Below, one piece after another: positions 55,617-62,983 of a stretch of DNA of 64,000 nucleotides; positions within the stretch are counted from its first letter, which is position 1; every line of letters starts with the position of its first letter. Where the stretch lies: positions 2,140,075 through 2,204,074 of the forward strand of contig NZ_CP085324.1 in the NCBI RefSeq assembly GCF_020614395.1. Direction: 5' to 3'. The DNA is from Salarchaeum japonicum (GTDB lineage Archaea > Halobacteriota > Halobacteria > Halobacteriales > Halobacteriaceae). The notes beneath the pieces were generated by a model. That model had not been told where the DNA came from. It saw nothing but the letters and a program-made list of their open reading frames with translations, and did not search any database. Position numbers and translations under genes: made by a program.

Positions 55617-56738
55617 CTACAGGCCGACCGCCGACCGCGCCCGCTCGCGCTCGTCCGCGGTGAGCCGGTACGGCGCGAGTTCGGCGTCGAGCGCCCCGAG
55701 GTCCGCCTTCCGGGACTGGTGTGCGCGGAGGAACTCGACTATCCGGTCGGCCGCGAGTTCCTTCAGTTCGCCCGAGAGCAACTCGCCCGCGCGGTACGCG
55801 GCCTCGATGTCGCGGAGGCGGTCGTCGTCCGGTTCGAAAAAGGCCTGGAGGTACTGGAAGGGAACGTCCTCCTCGGGAACCCCGCCCTTCTCGCGGTGCT
55901 CGGCGACGGTGGCGCGGCCGCCCGTGTAGGCGTGCGACGCGATTTTCTCGCGGACGGCGTCGGGGTCGTCGTCGAGGTGGATGGCGACGCCCTCGCTCGA
56001 ACTCATCTTCCCCGGGCCGTCGAGGCTCGGGAGGAACTTCCCGAGGAGCGCGCCCGGCTTCGACGCGTCGTACTTCGCCTTCGCGGCCACGTCCCGGGAG
56101 ACGCGGACGTGCGGGTCCTGGTCGACGGCGATGGGTACCAGGGTGGCGTGCGCGCCCTCGACGAGCTGGGGGAGCAGGAGGTGTGCGGTCTGGACGGCGG
56201 GGTAGAAGGCGAGGCCGACGTTCGGCGGGTCGCCGTACGTCGCCGTCATCTGGTTGTGCGTGATGTCGCCCGCGAACGCCGACGCGACGGGATACACCAC
56301 GTCGGCGTCGTCCGTGTCCACGACGATGCGGGTGTTCTCGGGGTCGAACCCTACCGCGAGAACGTCCCGGAGGTTGTCGCGGAGGTAGTCCCGGGTCTCC
56401 GGGTACGTCTGGTCTTTCGCGTAGTACTTCTCGTCGTCGGAGAGCGGGACGTAGACCGTCGCGTCGAACGCGTCCTGGAGGTGTTTCGCGAAGTAGAAGG
56501 GGAGGACGTGTCCGAGGTGCATCGGCCCGCTCGGCCCGCGGCCCGTGACGACGGAGCGCTCGTCGGCGTCGAGAAAGCGCTCGACGTCCCGGCCCGCGTA
56601 GAACACGTCGCGGCGCGCGAGCGGATGGCCGAGGCGTTCCTGAGTGGCGTCCGGGAGGCGGTCTGCGCCGAAGTCGTCGAGGAGTCGTTCGTAGTCGATG
56701 TCGCCCGAAACGTGGTAGGGTGTGACTGTCTGTGTCAT
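55617..56738 (-). CDS. trpS: Tryptophan--tRNA ligase, second copy (short form)
   Basis: 373-residue class I synthetase of archaeal/eukaryal type. HIGH-like HLGH at 74-77 (GPMHLGHVLPF), VPIAVDQDPHVRVSRD (about 201-216) and KMSSS at 244-248 (GPGKMSSSEG), then the AYTGGRATVAEHREKGG loop. This copy is compact, close to the usual archaeal length, so it may be the housekeeping one. ATG 56736-56738. No TATA-like sequence lies near -26; the RNA more likely starts at the T-rich box at 56915, which would give a structured leader of about 150 nt carrying a Trp-containing mini-ORF. Confidence 0.92.
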   Translation of the reverse strand: MTQTVTPYHVSGDIDYERLLDDFGADRLPDATQERLGHPLARRDVFYAGRDVERFLDADERSVVTGRGPSGPMHLGHVLPFYFAKHLQDAFDATVYVPLSDDEKYYAKDQTYPETRDYLRDNLRDVLAVGFDPENTRIVVDTDDADVVYPVASAFAGDITHNQMTATYGDPPNVGLAFYPAVQTAHLLLPQLVEGAHATLVPIAVDQDPHVRVSRDVAAKAKYDASKPGALLGKFLPSLDGPGKMSSSEGVAIHLDDDPDAVREKIASHAYTGGRATVAEHREKGGVPEEDVPFQYLQAFFEPDDDRLRDIEAAYRAGELLSGELKELAADRIVEFLRAHQSRKADLGALDAELAPYRLTADERERARSAVGL

Positions 56739-56790
56739 GTAGGGGTGGCTGCGTGGCTCTCTGTGTGTGATGCGCGAGGAGAGCGAGGGA

Positions 56791-56886
56791 GCGCCACCCC
56801 GATTCGGGGAGCGCGGTTAGGCCGCGGCCCCGACGCGGGCGACACTGTCCGCTCCCGAACCACGCCAACGCCAGTCGGGAGCGGAC
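56791..56886 (-). promoter_or_regulatory. Putative attenuator-like leader of the second trpS
   Basis: Four complementary segments in minus-strand RNA order: 1 = 56875-56886, 2 = 56847-56858, 3 = 56804-56815, 4 = 56791-56802. Segments 1:2 form a perfect 12-bp stem with a 16-nt loop holding both Trp codons of the mini-ORF. Segments 3:4 form a GC hairpin (GCGC-CCCCG/CGGGG-GCGC) followed by a pyrimidine-rich run. Segment 2 can instead pair with 3 (GGGAGCG with CGCTCCC, about 9 bp with one bulge). The mini-ORF stop lies just before segment 3. This is the topology of bacterial trp attenuators. There is no T-run after 3:4. Confidence 0.5.
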
Positions 56887-56891
56887 TGCAT
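56817..56891 (-). CDS. Putative Trp leader peptide of trpS
   Basis: 24-residue ORF (ATG 56889-56891, TAA 56817-56819), too short for usual gene calling. The peptide contains DWRWRG: Trp at residues 7 and 9, against roughly one Trp per hundred residues in ordinary proteins. The start has GGGGTATG context and a T6 box centred 26 nt upstream, so it would be the first codon of a leaderless mRNA. Trp codons fall in the loop of the leader stem. trpS follows 78 nt after the stop. A function in sensing charged tRNA-Trp is inferred. Confidence 0.5.
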   Translation of the reverse strand: MQSAPDWRWRGSGADSVARVGAAA

Positions 56892-56914
56892 ACCCCGGAA
56901 TCAGCGCGACGCCG

Positions 56915-56920
56915 AAAAAA
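56915..56920 (-). promoter_or_regulatory. T-rich box upstream of the trpS leader ORF
   Basis: TTTTTT followed by CGGCGTCGCGC on the minus strand, like the lipA and pheST-leader boxes. It lies 11 nt after the rio1 stop and could also act as its terminator T-run. Confidence 0.45.
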
Positions 56921-56930
56921 GCCTACCGCT

Positions 56931-57770
56931 CTACTCGCGGGTGACGAACGCGTACAGGTCGTCCACGTCGGCGTCCGCGCCCGCCCGCGAGAAGAAGTTC
57001 GCGACGTTCCGGCAGTCCCGCCGCAGGAACTCGTCCGCGTTCGGGTGGTAGGTGGTGACCGCCTGACCCACGTCGATGACGGTGAGTTCGCCCTCGTGGA
57101 CGACGATGTTGTACTCGGAGAGGTCGCCGTGCACGAGTTTCGCGTCGTACAGCCGACGCATGTACTCCTTCACGACCTCGTACGCCGTCTCCGGGTTCTC
57201 CAGCGTCACGTCGGTGAGCGTCGGGGCGGCCTCGTCCTCCCCGCCGATGTACTCCATCGCGAGCACGTTCCGCTGGACGGCGATGGGGTCGGGGACTTTC
57301 ACGCCCGCCTCCGCGGCGCGCTTGAGGTTCGCGAACTCCTTGCGCGTCCACGCCAGCACGACGGACTTCTTGTCCCCTCGGATGCCCTCGAAGCGCGGGT
57401 CGCCCTCCAGGTAGTCCCGCATCTGCCGGAAATCCGAGGCGTTCACGCGGTACACCTTCAACGCGACCGTCTCCCCCTCCGGCGCTTCCGCCGCGTACAC
57501 GTTCGCCTCCTTCCCCGTCGAGATGGGGCCGCCGAGCGCCGCGACGTACCCGTCCTGCACGAGTTTGTAGATGGCCGCGTACGTCGCGTCGTCGAACGCG
57601 CCCGCCTCGACCTTGAACTGGTCGGCGTCCTTCACGCGCTTGCGGAACTCCGCGAACTCGCGGTCGCGCTTTCGCGCGATGCGGTCGGCTTCCGTGTCGG
57701 AAACGTCGATTTCCTCGAACTCGTCCCCCGGCGCTCCCTCGGTCTCCTCCACGAAGTCGTCGTCCGCCAC
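56931..57770 (-). CDS. rio1: Rio1-family serine/threonine protein kinase
   Basis: 279-residue atypical kinase/ATPase involved in small ribosomal subunit maturation. Nucleotide loop GGPISTGKEANVYAAE (about 80-95), Lys in VALKVYRVNASD, hinge region AMEYIGGED, catalytic loop KLVHGDLSEYNIVVH (Asp, Asn) and metal-binding VIDVGQAVTTYHP. Acidic N-terminal extension (1-45). GTG start 57768-57770, one nt after the aIF1A stop, so cotranscribed with it. The 3' end is followed by a T-run and the trpS leader. Confidence 0.93.
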   Translation of the reverse strand: MADDDFVEETEGAPGDEFEEIDVSDTEADRIARKRDREFAEFRKRVKDADQFKVEAGAFDDATYAAIYKLVQDGYVAALGGPISTGKEANVYAAEAPEGETVALKVYRVNASDFRQMRDYLEGDPRFEGIRGDKKSVVLAWTRKEFANLKRAAEAGVKVPDPIAVQRNVLAMEYIGGEDEAAPTLTDVTLENPETAYEVVKEYMRRLYDAKLVHGDLSEYNIVVHEGELTVIDVGQAVTTYHPNADEFLRRDCRNVANFFSRAGADADVDDLYAFVTRE

Positions 57771-57771
57771 G

Positions 57772-58059
57772 CTAGTCCAGGTGGCCCTCCTCTCTGAGTT
57801 GCTCGGCGTCCGCTTTCTCGTAGCGCCACGTCACGTCCGCCTTCTCGTCCTGCCAGTCCCACGGCTCCACCAGCACGATGTCGCCCTCGCGAATCCAGAT
57901 GCGCTTCTGCATCCGCCCCGGGATGCGGGCGGTTCGCTCCGTCCCGTCCGCACAGCGGACGTTCACTCGGTTCGCGCCGAGCATGTTCGTCACCTCGGCG
58001 AACACTTCGTCCTCGTCGGGCATCCGCAGGTTCTTGCGGCTCCCCTCGTCCTCGCTCAT
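57772..58059 (-). CDS. Translation initiation factor aIF1A
   Basis: 95-residue S1/OB-fold factor that binds the 30S A site and aids start selection. Recognised from [20 protein letters not shown] (about 26-45), [26 protein letters not shown] (in part) and the acidic C-terminus. ATG 58057-58059. Forms an operon with rio1 (one-nt gap). Confidence 0.95.
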   Translation of the reverse strand: MSEDEGSRKNLRMPDEDEVFAEVTNMLGANRVNVRCADGTERTARIPGRMQKRIWIREGDIVLVEPWDWQDEKADVTWRYEKADAEQLREEGHLD

Positions 58060-58143
58060 ACGCCCGCGTAGTCGCGGCAGACTTTTAAATCCCTACTCTC
58101 TCCCATCGAAACCGCCTTCCCCGCCGCGACTGACTCCACGCGT

Positions 58144-58323
58144 ATGCTCGACAAACTCGGCATTCAGGGCGTCCTCGGCATCGTCCTCGTGCTCGCCGGC
58201 CTCGGCATCGTCGCCTACAACGCTCCCGTCGTCGCCGTCGGGCTGTTCGTCGTCCTCCTCGGCCTCGTCGTGCTCGTCCGCCGCGGCCTTCGCGCCGGCA
58301 TGGAGATGATGGGGATGGCCTAA
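58144..58323 (+). CDS. 59-aa membrane protein (DUF7470-like)
   Basis: ATG 58144 to TAA 58321. Sequence MLDKLGIQGVLGIVLVLAGL is followed by a second hydrophobic segment (about 29-44, VVAVGLFVVLLGLVVLV) and the basic/Met-rich tail RRGLRAGMEMMGMA. Two-helix haloarchaeal membrane protein of unknown function. Below common length cut-offs. Divergent from aIF1A; the next gene starts 33 nt on. Confidence 0.7.
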   Translation: MLDKLGIQGVLGIVLVLAGLGIVAYNAPVVAVGLFVVLLGLVVLVRRGLRAGMEMMGMA

Positions 58324-58355
58324 ACGCCCAAGACCCACCCGCGAGAAGCCAGTCC

Positions 58356-58625
58356 GTGCACGCACCGTACGTCACCGCCGTCCTCGTGCTCGCCGCGCTC
58401 GCGTTCGCCGCAGCCGCGACGTTCCGGGGCTGGTGGCGGCGCGAACACCCCCGTCCGGTCGGCACGCTCGAACTCGCCGCCCTCGCAATCGGCGCGCTCG
58501 GCGGCGTCCTCGGCGGCCTCGCCGTCCTCCTCCACGTCCACGTCATCGCGCACCCGTACCCCGCCGCCGTCGGCGCGACCGCGCTCACGCTCGCCGCGCT
58601 CGTCCTCGCCGCCCGCGCCCGATAG
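58356..58625 (+). CDS. Small three-helix membrane protein, unknown function
   Basis: 89 residues, GTG start at 58356. Hydrophobic segments at about 5-23, 37-58 and 69-86, joined by RGWWRREHPRPVGT and HVHVIAHPYP. No recognised family. The last 28 residues are mostly Ala/Leu. May be cotranscribed with the preceding 59-aa gene. Confidence 0.6.
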   Translation: MHAPYVTAVLVLAALAFAAAATFRGWWRREHPRPVGTLELAALAIGALGGVLGGLAVLLHVHVIAHPYPAAVGATALTLAALVLAARAR

Positions 58626-58752
58626 TTCAAACCGGAAGCCGACACAGCACGGGCTATCACCCAGTAAACCACCGCACGGACACAGAAATCGGAGAGCGGC
58701 AGTCACACCCGTGCGACCCCCGGGACTGCCCGAACGCCCCCAGCACCTCAGC

Positions 58753-58794
58753 TCAGGAACGGAGCTCCCGCAACCGCTCTCGACCCGGCGCGAT
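58753..58794 (-). repeat. Duplicate of the tyrS 3' end (att-like)
   Basis: 42 nt matching 58902-58943 with one mismatch, including the stop codon and the last 13 codons of tyrS (APGRERLRELRS); the mismatch is synonymous. The two copies are 149 nt apart with non-coding DNA between. Confidence 0.8.
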
Positions 58795-58901
58795 AAGCCA
58801 CCGTTTTCTTCGTCGGGGTTCCTCGCGGTCACTCCGTGACCGCTGCGGCGACCCTCTCCTCGAAAACCCTGGACGAAAAAGCGTGCTCGCTACGCTCGCA
58901 G

Positions 58902-59882
58902 TCAGGAACGGAGCTCCCGCAACCGCTCTCGGCCCGGCGCGATGAGTTCGTCGAGGTAGTCGGCGAGCGCGCCCTTCGCGTCCGCCGGGTGGAGTTCGCC
59001 GGATTCGAGGTCGGCGGCGAGCGCCTCGTACTCGCCGTACGTCAGGTCGCCGCCGTACTCGTCGGGCCGCTGGACGACGACTTCGTCGAAGCGCGGGAAC
59101 ACGTGGTACTCGAAAATCTGGAGCACGGGGTTTTCGAGGTCGCCCTCGGGGTCGCGGGTCGGCGGGCAGAACGCGCTGTTGACCTTCTCCGCGATGTCCT
59201 CCGTGGAGTCCTCCATGCTGATGTTCACGCCGGACGAGGAACTCATCTTCCCCTCGCCGGATTCGAGGTCGGCGATGAGCGGCGTGTGCAGGGAGGTCGG
59301 CGCGTCGTACCCCACGTTGGGCAGGACGTCCCGCGCGAGCATGTGCACCTTGCGTTGCTCCATCCCGCCGACCGCGAGATCCACGTCGAGGTACTCGATG
59401 TCGAGCGCCTGCATCAGCGGGTAGACGGCCTGCGAGACCTTCACGGAGTCACCGCTCTTGATTTCGCTCATCGCGCGCTCCGCCCGCGAGAGCGTCGTCT
59501 CCAGTTCGAGGGCGTGCAGGTCGAGCACGTAGTCCTCGTCGAACTGGAAGGACGACCCGTAGACGAACTCCGTCGATTCCTCGTCCAGTCCGTACGCGAG
59601 GAACTGCTCGCGCATCCGCTCCGCGATCTCCTCGATCTCGTCGAACGACCCCTTGTCGTTCAGGTAGGCGTGCACGTCCGCGAGCAACACCACGACATCG
59701 AACCCGGCCTCCTGGAGGTCGATGAGTTTGTTCGCGCCGAGGAGGTGGCCGATGTGGAGCACACCGGACGGCTCGTACCCGACGTACACCCGCTTCCCCT
59801 CGGGGTCGTCGGCGAGCGCTCGGACTTCCTCTTCGGTCACGACTTCCGCGGCGTTCCGCGTGACCAACTCGTACGTGTCCAT
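58902..59882 (-). CDS. tyrS: Tyrosine--tRNA ligase
   Basis: 326-residue archaeal-type TyrRS (class I) charging tRNA-Tyr. HIGH motif 43-46 (EPSGVLHIGHLLG), the Tyr pocket YVGYEP (33-38), AVGGMEQRKVHMLAR (about 166-180) and KMSSSSG (about 214-220). Length is normal for archaea, which lack the bacterial S4-like tail. ATG 59880-59882, 51 nt after the DUF460 gene. The last 42 nt are duplicated downstream. Confidence 0.95.
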   Translation of the reverse strand: MDTYELVTRNAAEVVTEEEVRALADDPEGKRVYVGYEPSGVLHIGHLLGANKLIDLQEAGFDVVVLLADVHAYLNDKGSFDEIEEIAERMREQFLAYGLDEESTEFVYGSSFQFDEDYVLDLHALELETTLSRAERAMSEIKSGDSVKVSQAVYPLMQALDIEYLDVDLAVGGMEQRKVHMLARDVLPNVGYDAPTSLHTPLIADLESGEGKMSSSSGVNISMEDSTEDIAEKVNSAFCPPTRDPEGDLENPVLQIFEYHVFPRFDEVVVQRPDEYGGDLTYGEYEALAADLESGELHPADAKGALADYLDELIAPGRERLRELRS

Positions 59883-59933
59883 ACACGACCCTCCCGACGA
59901 GCGGGAAAGAAACTCTCGGTTCTCCGCGCGCCG

Positions 59934-61895
59934 TCAGTCCCGGTCGGCGCGGTGTTCGCTGATGATTTGGTCGACCATCGCCTCGTTCTGCTCCTGTTCG
60001 CGTTCCTCGACGCGCTCGCGGTAGTCGGCTTCGACGGCTTCGACGGCGTCCTCGCTGGCGATGGCGAGCTCGTCTATTTCCCGAATCCGCACGTCCTCGG
60101 CGGGCCCGAACGCCACGTCCTCCTCGTAGAGCACGTCGCGGGCGGCGTCGGAGGTGCTGCCGGAGAGCAGGACGACGCGGGGGTCGTGGTCGGCGAGCAG
60201 TTCGGCGGTCGCGCGGCCCGCGCCGGAGGCGTCCCGGAAGTACACCACGTCGCCGGCGGCGATGCCGTACTCCTCGACCGTGGAGTCGATGGCGTCCCGC
60301 GTGAACTGCGCGACCGGCTTCACCGCGACCAGGTTCCCGGAGTTCACGTCCGCGAAGTTCGAGTGGTCGAGCTTCCAGAGGTCTTTCAGTCGCGCGAGTT
60401 TCGACTCCAGTTCGTCCGCGCGCTCGCGCTCGGCGTCGAGTTCGTCCTCCAGCCGCGAGTTCTCCCACTCCAGTTTCGTCACCTCGCGGCGCTCCCGGGC
60501 GCGCTCGCGCTCCTCGCGGCGGGCGTCCGACAGTTCGGACTCGTACTCCTCGATTTCCGCCTCCTTCTCCGCGAGTTCGGCTTCGAGCTCCTCGACGTGG
60601 TCGCCGAGGCGTTCGACCTGGCGTTCGAGGTCGCGGATGCGTTTTTCCTCCTCGGAGAGCTCTCTAACCTCGTGTTCCGTCTCCTCCGCCTCCGTCTCCT
60701 CGGTCGCGGTGAGGTCGTCCACCACGGCCTGGACGTGTTCGTCGTTCCCGACGACGCGCGCGAGCACGTCCCCCCTATCGACCTGCGGCGGAATCTGCTC
60801 GGTGACGCGCCGTATCTGGGTTTCGTGGGCGTCGTACGCGAACAGCGCGGCGGCCATCGCGTCCCGCTCGTGGTCGTTCTCGTAGCCCTCCTCGCGCGTC
60901 CGGTGCTGTTTCTCGTCCACCGGCAGGTCGGTGTCGGGCTCCCAGCCCGCGGCGTCGAACGTCCGCCGGAAGCTGTCCACCGTTTCGGGCATCGGCGTCA
61001 CGTCCGCGGCGACGAGGACGGGCCGGCCGTGTTCGATTATCCACTCCACCACGTCCGCGGTGTCCGCGGTGCGCGTGCTGAGTACGTCGAGCACGCGGCC
61101 GTCGAAGTCCACGAGCGCGACCGCTGTCGTGGTTCCGGGGTCGATACCGACGAACACGCGGTCGCGGCGGCGCGCGAGCGGCACGAACTCGATGCCGTCC
61201 CGGCGGACGGGTTCGATTTCGACGCGGGTGTCCCCGGAGCGCCGACTCGACACGGGGATGTCCTCCATGCGCGCCTGCACGGTGAACACGGCGTTCGAGA
61301 ACCCGCCGTACTTCTCCGTCTCGTCCATCTCGTAGTCCAATCCGGCGTCGTCGAGTTTCGAGGCGATGTCGCGGGCGTCCGTCTTCACGTTCCCGTGGAT
61401 GCGCCGCGTGTACCGGTCGGAACTCCACCCGCCCTTTCCGGTGGAGCGCCCCCGAGAGACCTTGATTTCGGTCTCGTTCGTGAACGCAGAGACCTCGTAG
61501 CCGACGTTCCGCGCGGCGAGCCGGGCGGCCGCCTCGGCCTCCTCCATCGCGGGTTTCCCGTACGGGACGCCGTGGCGCTTCGCCACCCGGGAGAGCGGTT
61601 CCGGGCGCTCGTCGCCCGTCACCTGGACGAGCTTCGTCTCGGCGGGGAGCCCGCGGAGGAAGTGGACGAGCTGGTCTTTGTCCGCCGCGAGCTCGTACAT
61701 GTTGTCCGTCGCGAGCAGGTCGGGTTCCGCGTCCTCGACGAGCCGGCGGAGTTTCCGGCGGCTCACCACGTCGCGTTCGATGTCGTCGCCGTCGTACACG
61801 ACGAGCGCGTAGGAGGGTGCGTCACCGCGGACGTCGCCGCTCTGCACGTCGACGCCGAACACCAGCGCGTCCAGCGCGCGGGTACGGGTACTCAC
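59934..61895 (-). CDS. DUF460 protein with RNase H-like core and coiled coil
   Basis: 653 residues of unknown function. GTG start at 61893-61895. An N-terminal domain (1-230) includes LVQVTGDERPEPLSRVAKRHG and GKGGWSSDRYTRR. An RNase H-like fold is suggested at about 246-370: FVGIDPGTTTAVALVDFDG, then VAADVTPMPETV and the acidic helix NDHERDAMAAALFAY. A long charged coiled coil (about 410-520) precedes a C-terminal domain (AIDSTVEEYGIAAGDVVYFRD, VVLLSGSTSDAA). Predicted nuclease or nucleic-acid-binding protein; tyrS follows on the same strand. Confidence 0.85.
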   Translation of the reverse strand: MSTRTRALDALVFGVDVQSGDVRGDAPSYALVVYDGDDIERDVVSRRKLRRLVEDAEPDLLATDNMYELAADKDQLVHFLRGLPAETKLVQVTGDERPEPLSRVAKRHGVPYGKPAMEEAEAAARLAARNVGYEVSAFTNETEIKVSRGRSTGKGGWSSDRYTRRIHGNVKTDARDIASKLDDAGLDYEMDETEKYGGFSNAVFTVQARMEDIPVSSRRSGDTRVEIEPVRRDGIEFVPLARRRDRVFVGIDPGTTTAVALVDFDGRVLDVLSTRTADTADVVEWIIEHGRPVLVAADVTPMPETVDSFRRTFDAAGWEPDTDLPVDEKQHRTREEGYENDHERDAMAAALFAYDAHETQIRRVTEQIPPQVDRGDVLARVVGNDEHVQAVVDDLTATEETEAEETEHEVRELSEEEKRIRDLERQVERLGDHVEELEAELAEKEAEIEEYESELSDARREERERARERREVTKLEWENSRLEDELDAERERADELESKLARLKDLWKLDHSNFADVNSGNLVAVKPVAQFTRDAIDSTVEEYGIAAGDVVYFRDASGAGRATAELLADHDPRVVLLSGSTSDAARDVLYEEDVAFGPAEDVRIREIDELAIASEDAVEAVEADYRERVEEREQEQNEAMVDQIISEHRADRD

Positions 61896-61937
61896 GGCGA
61901 GAAGTAGGCGATTGCGAAATATAAGCGCACGGCCGCC

Positions 61938-62861
61938 CTACTGGGGGTAGGGGACGTCGAGTTCGAGGCCGTCGTGCGCGACGACGGACTTCCCGGTGAA
62001 CGTGCGTTCGGCCTGCTGTTTGAGGGCGCTCACGTCGCCCGCGTACCGGCTGGAGATGTGGGTGAGCGCGAGCCGTCGCACGCCGGCGTCCCGGGCGACC
62101 CGCGCGGCCTCGCCCGCGGTGGAGTGGCCGGTTTCGGCGGCGCGCTCGGCGGCGTCGTCCGCGAACGTCGCGTCGTGAATCAGGAGGTCTGCGCCGTCCG
62201 CGGCCTCAACGGTCGCGTCCACGGGCCGGGTGTCGCCCGTGTAGACGACGGTGCGGCCGGGCCGCGGGTCGCCCACGACCTGTTCGGGCCGCACGAGCGT
62301 GCCGTCGTCCAGTTCCACGGGGTTGCCGTCGTGGAGTTCGCTGAACTTCGGGCCGACGGGCACGCCGAGGTCTTCCGCCTTCTCGCGGTCGAACCGGCCC
62401 TTCCGGTCGTGCTCGCGGAGCGCGTACCCCACGGAGGTCGTGCGGTGGTCGGTCTCGAACGCCCGCACCTCGTACTCGTCGCGCTCCAGGACGACCTCGC
62501 CGGGCGTGACCTCGCTCACCCGCACCGAGAACCCCGTCGGGGAGCCGATGGCGCGCACGAGCTGGTCGAGCTTCGACTTCGTCCCCCGCGGCGTGTGAAT
62601 CGTCACTGGCTCCGAGCGGTCGTTGAAGTCCCACGTCTGCACGAGCCCGGGGAGGCCGAGCACGTGGTCGCCGTGGACGTGCGAGACGAACACGTCCGAC
62701 ACGTCGAACCCCGTGCCGTACTTCATCATCTGTCGCTGCGTCCCCTCCCCGGCGTCGAAGAGGAACGCGTCACCCCCGCGCTTCAGGAAGACGGAACTCG
62801 GGTTCCGGGTCGTCGTGGGGACGGCCCCGCTGGTCCCGAGGAAGGTAACGTGGAGAGTCAT
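61938..62861 (-). CDS. rnz: Ribonuclease Z (tRNase Z)
   Basis: 307-residue MBL-fold endonuclease that removes 3' trailers of pre-tRNA. Zinc motif VSHVHGDHVLG at 59-69 (His61, His63, Asp65, His66), phosphate/exosite VVYTGDTRPVD, ATFADDAAERAAETGHSTAGEA, and the late His in LTHISSRY. Short (S) form as in all archaea. ATG 62859-62861. The encoded tRNAs lack CCA, and the tRNA-like element before 5S rRNA is an expected second substrate. Confidence 0.94.
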   Translation of the reverse strand: MTLHVTFLGTSGAVPTTTRNPSSVFLKRGGDAFLFDAGEGTQRQMMKYGTGFDVSDVFVSHVHGDHVLGLPGLVQTWDFNDRSEPVTIHTPRGTKSKLDQLVRAIGSPTGFSVRVSEVTPGEVVLERDEYEVRAFETDHRTTSVGYALREHDRKGRFDREKAEDLGVPVGPKFSELHDGNPVELDDGTLVRPEQVVGDPRPGRTVVYTGDTRPVDATVEAADGADLLIHDATFADDAAERAAETGHSTAGEAARVARDAGVRRLALTHISSRYAGDVSALKQQAERTFTGKSVVAHDGLELDVPYPQ

Positions 62862-62983
62862 AGCCCTACATGGGTCTGGCGGCCGGAAAGCGGCTTCGAC
62901 TCGTCGTTCAAACCGTCCAAAACGGTTCGAACGGATGAACGGCCGTTCGGGTTAATCCCCGTCGCGCTCCACGGGTCGAGTAC

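Noticed and set aside
56739..56930. T-box riboswitch or intron-containing tRNA upstream of trpS
   Set aside because: No T-box consensus or specifier loop, and the stem lacks D and T arms and a Trp anticodon; the leader-peptide reading fits better.
59883..59933. Tyr leader ORF upstream of tyrS
   Set aside because: The 51-nt gap is too short and has no Tyr-codon ORF.
58836..61907. 1023-aa plus-strand open frame
   Set aside because: Antisense shadow of tyrS and the DUF460 gene; Val/Arg/Glu/Asp-rich composition is that of a reversed GC-rich coding strand, and no family motif is present.
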